Translations under genes and position numbers: made by a program
The notes under the pieces: generated by a model
Seen by the model: the letters and a program-made list of their open reading frames with translations, nothing else
Told to the model about the DNA's origin: nothing
Databases searched by the model: none
Origin: Zoogloeaceae bacterium
GTDB lineage: Bacteria > Pseudomonadota > Gammaproteobacteria > Burkholderiales > Rhodocyclaceae
DNA length: 8,249 bases
Reading direction: 5' to 3'
NCBI GenBank assembly: GCA_031273145.1
Contig: JAISSL010000255.1
Coordinates: 1 to 8,249, forward strand
Shown: one piece after another, positions 5,638 through 8,249 of the stretch
Layout: each line of letters opens with the position of its first letter
How positions within the stretch are numbered: the stretch's first letter is position 1

Positions 5638-5712
5638 GGTCTTGCAGACAACAAGTTTTGCAGACGCAGGCTGCGCCTGGTCAATTTTAAAAGCATTGCC
5701 GTCTGCAAGACC
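5638..5712. repeat. 75-bp element with perfect 12-bp inverted ends
   Basis: GGTCTTGCAGAC (5638-5649) and GTCTGCAAGACC (5701-5712) are perfect inverted copies bounding 51 bp of non-coding sequence. Just inside the left end is a further TTTTGCAGACGC (5655-5666). The sequence inside the right end, read inward, is GGCAATGCTTTT, nearly the same as that following the left end of the element at 7796. It lies in the 437-bp gap between phaJ and the small ORF at 5894, where the divergent transcripts start. It looks like a MITE-sized or REP-like repeat without coding capacity. Confidence 0.65.
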
Positions 5713-5748
5713 CGTCCGCAAGCCCCATCTGCAAAACCCGCAAATTTT

Positions 5749-5778
5749 TTGTTGGTCATATTGGTTTTATGCGATAAT
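5749..5778 (+). promoter_or_regulatory. Promoter of the small ORF-chemoreceptor unit
   Basis: TTGTTG (5749-5754) and GATAAT (5773-5778) are 18 bp apart. The -10 region is conserved in copy B as AATAAT (8006-8011), flanked in both by TGC before and ATGC after, while the -35 region is not conserved. Transcription would start near 5785 and give a ~110-nt leader. Confidence 0.5.
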
Positions 5779-5800
5779 TTATGCGTTACGTTTTGCGGCA

Positions 5801-5873
5801 GCGCGAATTTTTCGCGCGGTTACAGCAGATTGATGTTTGGGGTGAAGGTTTTTCGTTCATCCGGCATCTTTTT
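5801..5873 (+). promoter_or_regulatory. Conserved leader hairpins with attenuator-like U-run
   Basis: The first stem, GCGCGAA-TTT-TTCGCGC (5801-5817), is perfect and its core is unchanged in copy B (8035-8049). The second, GGGTGAA (5840-5846) with TTCATCC (5856-5862), has seven pairs including one G-U, and TTTTT follows at 5869-5873. Copy B keeps a stem and U-run here by slightly different pairing (8076-8081 with 8090-8095). A hairpin followed by U-residues between promoter and start codon is the shape of a transcription attenuator. No known riboswitch, including the c-di-GMP GEMM class often found before chemoreceptors, was recognised. Confidence 0.4.
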
Positions 5874-5893
5874 AAGTAGGAATTGAAAACTCC

Positions 5894-6142
5894 ATGAAAA
5901 AAGCCTTTGTAATCAAAGAGTTGCCAATCATCGCATTCTGGCATCATACCTCTGCCTTTCTGAATGGCAGGGTTTTGGTCGTCTCCTTCCCCTTGCTTCA
6001 ATCTACTGCCTTGCCGCCTGTCGGTAGGGCATTCTGTTGGGGCGCATTCACACAGCCCCGCAAGATTGCATCCTGTTCAATAGGGTTAGCTGTTCAATCC
6101 ATCTCTCCCAAACCACCACTCCGAGGAACCAATCATGCTTAA
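5894..6142 (+). CDS. Unrecognised 82-residue ORF overlapping the chemoreceptor start
   Basis: I do not recognise this protein. It begins [18 protein letters not shown], has a moderately hydrophobic stretch (about 26-41, [16 protein letters not shown]), two cysteines (48 and 61) and a Pro/Lys-rich end. It has no clear signal peptide or domain. AGGA at 5878-5881 is a weak, distant ribosome binding site. Evidence for translation: in the duplicated copy at 8127 the ten visible codons encode the same peptide, and both base differences (GTA/GTT, TTG/TTA) are synonymous. Its stop TAA overlaps the chemoreceptor ATG (ATGCTTAA, 8 nt), which suggests coupling. It may be a leader peptide that governs receptor translation, or a small protein in its own right. 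Beyond codon 10 there is no independent support that the frame is coding. Confidence 0.45.
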   Translation: MKKAFVIKELPIIAFWHHTSAFLNGRVLVVSFPLLQSTALPPVGRAFCWGAFTQPRKIASCSIGLAVQSISPKPPLRGTNHA

Positions 6143-7796
6143 CAATGTCAAGGTCAGCAGCAGACTTTTCTTTCTCACTATCCTTGCCTCCATAATTACC
6201 ACTGTCGTCGCGGCATCCGGCATTATCGGGGTGAAAAAGTTGTCAGACGAAATGGATGTGATGTACAACACTCATATCGTGGCGCTTGGCAGTCTCGACA
6301 TCATTGATGCCAACATCAACGCGCTGGTTGGCGATATTTTCCGCGCCTTCCAGCACGACCCTGCCGGCCCTACTGCCACAATCCATGCAAGCCACCAGAC
6401 TGAGGAACATCTGAAACTGGCCGAGGAACGGATCAAGGAAATAGACAAGGCGTGGGGCGACTTTATTGCGACCGATCCGCAAGATGAAGAAGCCAAACAG
6501 GCTGCCCAGTTCACCGAAAATTACAACCAGTTTATCTCTGAATTCGTCCGCCCCACCATCGTCTCTCTGCGCGCAAACGATTTTTCCCCGACGGGCGTGG
6601 TCGCGCCATTCATTCGGGGATACCGCCAGAATGGCCTTGCCCTGGAAAAAATCACCAACGCCCTGGTCGAAATTCATGACAATAGCGCCAAAGACAAATT
6701 CGAAGAAGCCGTAAAAACCTATAGTCTGGCGCTTACGTACACCCTGATTGCTTTCACCTGTGGTCTGATCCTCAGCATTTTCGTTGCCTGGCGGATTATC
6801 CACTCTATCGTTGCGCCGCTCACGGACTTGCAGAGCACCATAGGCAAGGTCGAACATAGCGGCGATTTTACCCGGCGCGTGCATGTTTCCGGCAACGACG
6901 AGGTGGGGCAAACCGCAGGCTCGTTCAACCAGTTGATGCAGACTCTGCAAGGGTCATTGCAGACCATCACGAATCAGATTGATGAAACCAGACAGGGTAC
7001 CGAGACGCTGAATACGGCGGCGCAACAGGTTGCGACGAGTTCGGCGAGCCAGTCGAATTCCACTTCGGCAATGGCGGCTTCGGTAGAAGAAATGACCGTT
7101 TCCATCAATACCGTTTCCGCCAGCGCGGAAGACGCGCAAGGCATAGCGCAGGACGCGGGCGATACTTCGGAAGAAGGCGGCAAGATTATCGAGCGCACGG
7201 CGGCGGAAATGACCTCGATTGCCGAGGTGGTGGCAAAAGCGGCGGGGGTCGTGCAGGCGCTGGGCGAAGAATCGAAGCAGATTTCTTCGGTGGTGCAGGT
7301 CATCAAAGATGTAGCGGATCAGACGAATCTGCTGGCGCTGAATGCCGCTATCGAAGCGGCGCGGGCGGGGGAACAGGGACGCGGCTTTGCGGTGGTGGCG
7401 GACGAAGTGCGGAAGCTGGCGGAACGCACAACGGTATCCACTGGCGAAATCAGCACAATGGTCGGCAAGATACAGGCTGCCGCCCAGGAAGCAGTTGCGG
7501 AAATGAACAAGGTTGAGCAACAGGTCGAATCCGGGCAGGCGCTGGCGCAGGAAGCGGGGGCGCGGATCGTGTCCATCCGGGAGAAGGCGCACAAGGTGTC
7601 CGACGCCATCACGGATATTTCCAGCGCCCTGAAGGAACAAAGTCAGGCGAGCCAGGAAATTTCCAAGCATGTGGAGAGCATCGCCCAGATGACGGACGAG
7701 AACAACGCGGCGGCGGAAGAAACGGCCTCAGCGGCAGTTCGCCTTGAGCAACTGGCGGGTTCCGTGAAAAGCACCGTCCAGAAGTTCAAGGTGTAG
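6135..7796 (+). CDS. Methyl-accepting chemotaxis protein, four-helix-bundle type
   Basis: A 553-residue transmembrane chemoreceptor that signals through CheW and CheA to the flagellar motor. TM1 spans about 11-32 and TM2 about 197-219, enclosing a ~165-residue, mostly helical periplasmic sensor of the 4HB_MCP type; its ligand is unknown. A HAMP domain follows (about 220-273, with [11 protein letters not shown] and GNDEVGQ). The cytoplasmic signalling hairpin (about 290-550) has the near-invariant tip [20 protein letters not shown] (395-414), then [17 protein letters not shown]. Glu/Gln-rich heptads on each side provide methylation sites. There is no C-terminal NWETF-like pentapeptide for CheR/CheB tethering. 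GAGGA at 6123-6127 lies 7 nt before the ATG. The start overlaps the upstream ORF, and the TAG stop shares its last base with a GTCTTGCAGAC repeat. It fits the flagellar genes at the other end of the window, but is transcribed separately. Confidence 0.95.
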   Translation: MLNNVKVSSRLFFLTILASIITTVVAASGIIGVKKLSDEMDVMYNTHIVALGSLDIIDANINALVGDIFRAFQHDPAGPTATIHASHQTEEHLKLAEERIKEIDKAWGDFIATDPQDEEAKQAAQFTENYNQFISEFVRPTIVSLRANDFSPTGVVAPFIRGYRQNGLALEKITNALVEIHDNSAKDKFEEAVKTYSLALTYTLIAFTCGLILSIFVAWRIIHSIVAPLTDLQSTIGKVEHSGDFTRRVHVSGNDEVGQTAGSFNQLMQTLQGSLQTITNQIDETRQGTETLNTAAQQVATSSASQSNSTSAMAASVEEMTVSINTVSASAEDAQGIAQDAGDTSEEGGKIIERTAAEMTSIAEVVAKAAGVVQALGEESKQISSVVQVIKDVADQTNLLALNAAIEAARAGEQGRGFAVVADEVRKLAERTTVSTGEISTMVGKIQAAAQEAVAEMNKVEQQVESGQALAQEAGARIVSIREKAHKVSDAITDISSALKEQSQASQEISKHVESIAQMTDENNAAAEETASAAVRLEQLAGSVKSTVQKFKV

Positions 7797-7920
7797 GTCT
7801 TGCAGACGGCAATGTTTTTAAGAAACATTGTCGGCTCGCATGACATCACAGGCTGCCCAGGACGAAAAACCCCGCCATCCGGCGGGGTTTTTGTTGGGAG
7901 ACTTCGCGGTCCGCAAGACC
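7796..7920. repeat. GTCTTGCAGAC element downstream of the chemoreceptor
   Basis: The left end GGTCTTGCAGAC (7796-7807) begins on the last base of the chemoreceptor stop codon, and the right end GTCCGCAAGACC (7909-7920) is its inverted copy at 11 of 12 positions. Next to the left end is a perfect hairpin CAATGTTT-TTAAG-AAACATTG (7810-7830), and the element contains the intrinsic terminator at 7865-7892. The left 16 bases including TGTA before the motif are identical to 5634-5649. The 330-bp gap from 7797 to 8126 holds only this element and leader copy B; I see no gene in it. Confidence 0.6.
7865..7892. terminator. Strong bidirectional intrinsic terminator after the chemoreceptor
   Basis: AAAAACCCCGCC-ATCC-GGCGGGGTTTTT is a perfect inverted repeat: a GC-rich 7-bp stem with a tetraloop, flanked by an A-run and a T-run. 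It would end the chemoreceptor transcript about 70 nt after the stop codon and insulate the following leader cassette. Confidence 0.95.
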
Positions 7921-8075
7921 TTGCAGGACTGATGGTTTTCAATTGCTGCCCGCAAGCCCCATCTGCAAAACCCACAAAATTTTCTTTGGGCATGTGTTTT
8001 TGTGCAATAATAGATGCCTTTACGTTTGCGGCAACGCGAATTTTTCGCGCGGTTGCGGCGGGTTGATGTTTCGGG

Positions 8076-8106
8076 GGATGGTTTTTCGTTCATCCGGCAT
8101 CTTTTT
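8076..8106 (+). promoter_or_regulatory. Attenuator-like hairpin and U-run in leader copy B
   Basis: GGATGG (8076-8081) can pair with TCATCC (8090-8095), including one G-U pair, and TTTTT follows at 8102-8106. The downstream arm and U-run are identical to copy A while the upstream arm differs, yet pairing is kept. This weakly favours a selected RNA structure. Confidence 0.35.
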
Positions 8107-8126
8107 AGGCAGGAGTTGAGAATGTC

Positions 8127-8156
8127 ATGAAAAAAGCCTTTGTTATCAAAGAGTTA
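8127..8156 (+). CDS. Start of a second [10 protein letters not shown] small ORF, lost at the contig end
   Basis: Ten codons encode [10 protein letters not shown], identical to the start of the ORF at 5894, with AGGAG (8111-8115) 11 nt upstream. The two nucleotide differences from copy A are both at third positions and silent. The frame then enters a 24-base C-run that is probably not genuine sequence, so the rest of the gene and whatever follows cannot be read here. Confidence 0.45.
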
Positions 8157-8249
8157 CCCCCCCCCCCCCCCCCCCCCCCCACCCTTCTTCCCTCGCCCCC
8201 CTCCCCTCCACCCCTCCCTCCGTTGCCCGCTTCCCTCTTCTCTCCCTCT
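8157..8249. other. Low-complexity pyrimidine tail, probable sequencing artefact
   Basis: Twenty-four consecutive C (8157-8180) are followed by 69 bases with only two A and four G. This begins in mid-codon within the conserved start of leader copy B and is unlike everything else in the window. It has the look of unreliable base calls at a contig end. Nothing here should be annotated as biology. Confidence 0.85.

Larger units (their letters stand above)
5716..5925 (+). repeat. Leader cassette, copy A (direct repeat of 7950-8158)
   Basis: These 210 bp align with 7950-8158 almost without length change. Stretches of identity include the first 24 bases, a 20-base block around CGCGAATTTTTCGCG, a 28-base block (5847-5874) ending in the U-run, and 17 bases from the ATG at 5894. 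Between them the copies differ at many positions, so this is an old duplication with selective conservation of certain blocks. It contains, in order, a short pyrimidine-rich lead-in, a -10 box, a GC hairpin, an attenuator-like hairpin, a ribosome binding site and the first ten codons of a small ORF. Confidence 0.85.
7950..8158 (+). repeat. Leader cassette, copy B
   Basis: This is the second copy of 5716-5925, with the same order of parts: CCGCAAGCCCC lead-in, AATAAT -10 box (8006-8011), CGCGAA-TTT-TTCGCG hairpin (8035-8049), a hairpin with U-run (8076-8106), AGGAG ribosome binding site (8111-8115) and an ATG at 8127. It follows the chemoreceptor terminator, so it must serve a further gene that the contig does not reach. 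By analogy with copy A that gene is likely another chemoreceptor, which is inference. Confidence 0.85.

Noticed and set aside
5614..5886. A 90-codon open frame through the repeat and leader, with partial peptide similarity to the frame at 7800-8066 (shared PQAPSAKP)
   Set aside because: The similarity follows from the DNA repeat. Length differences between the copies shift the frame after a short distance, and neither has a sensible ribosome binding site.
6073..6098. Direct repeat CTGTTCAAT, twice at 17-bp spacing, before the chemoreceptor
   Set aside because: It lies within the small ORF, is only 9 bp long and has no other support as an operator.
5785..6134. A c-di-GMP (GEMM) riboswitch before the chemoreceptor
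   Set aside because: The characteristic conserved core sequences of that class are not visible in the leader; the structure present is different.

Overview
The window looks like a piece of the chromosome of a flagellated, motile Gram-negative bacterium, most likely a betaproteobacterium. The reasons are a short flagellin followed by flaG and fliD, a long-form (group 2) pyrF, a PhaJ-type hydratase as found in polyhydroxyalkanoate-storing bacteria, and a classical transmembrane chemoreceptor. The genus cannot be fixed from the sequence alone. The last ~90 bases (a 24-C run and then almost pure pyrimidine) look like sequencing or assembly junk at a contig end.

Layout. Positions 1-1749 hold flagellar filament genes on the minus strand, transcribed fliC, flaG, fliD (fliD cut by the window edge). 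There is a probable sigma-28 promoter before fliC and a hairpin terminator after it. Positions 2049-2963 hold a compact plus-strand trio of small genes (DUF4258-like, DUF2283-like, ribbon-helix-helix-like) with overlapping ends and its own promoter. It resembles a toxin-antitoxin operon and lies between two 23-bp direct repeats (one mismatch), one of them inside the 3' end of pyrF. Positions 2936-4946 carry, on the minus strand, an orphan N6-adenine DNA methyltransferase and pyrF, separated by one base. Positions 5025-5614 carry phaJ on the minus strand, with a terminator, a TATAAT promoter and a leader of about 145 nt that can form three hairpins. Positions 5638-7796 carry a plus-strand chemoreceptor gene preceded by an 82-codon ORF that overlaps its start by 8 nt. 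After a strong terminator, the promoter, leader and first ten codons of that upstream ORF occur a second time (7950-8158), just before the contig end.

Two themes run through the non-coding DNA. One is a family of short repeats built on GTCTTGCAGAC (and its complement), often paired as inverted ends and sitting exactly at gene ends. The other is the ~210-bp duplicated leader cassette with a conserved -10 box, a conserved GC hairpin, an attenuator-like hairpin with U-run, and the peptide start [10 protein letters not shown]. The leader cassette and the repeat-flanked trio are the best candidates for something undescribed. Both are sequence patterns only; no function has been shown.
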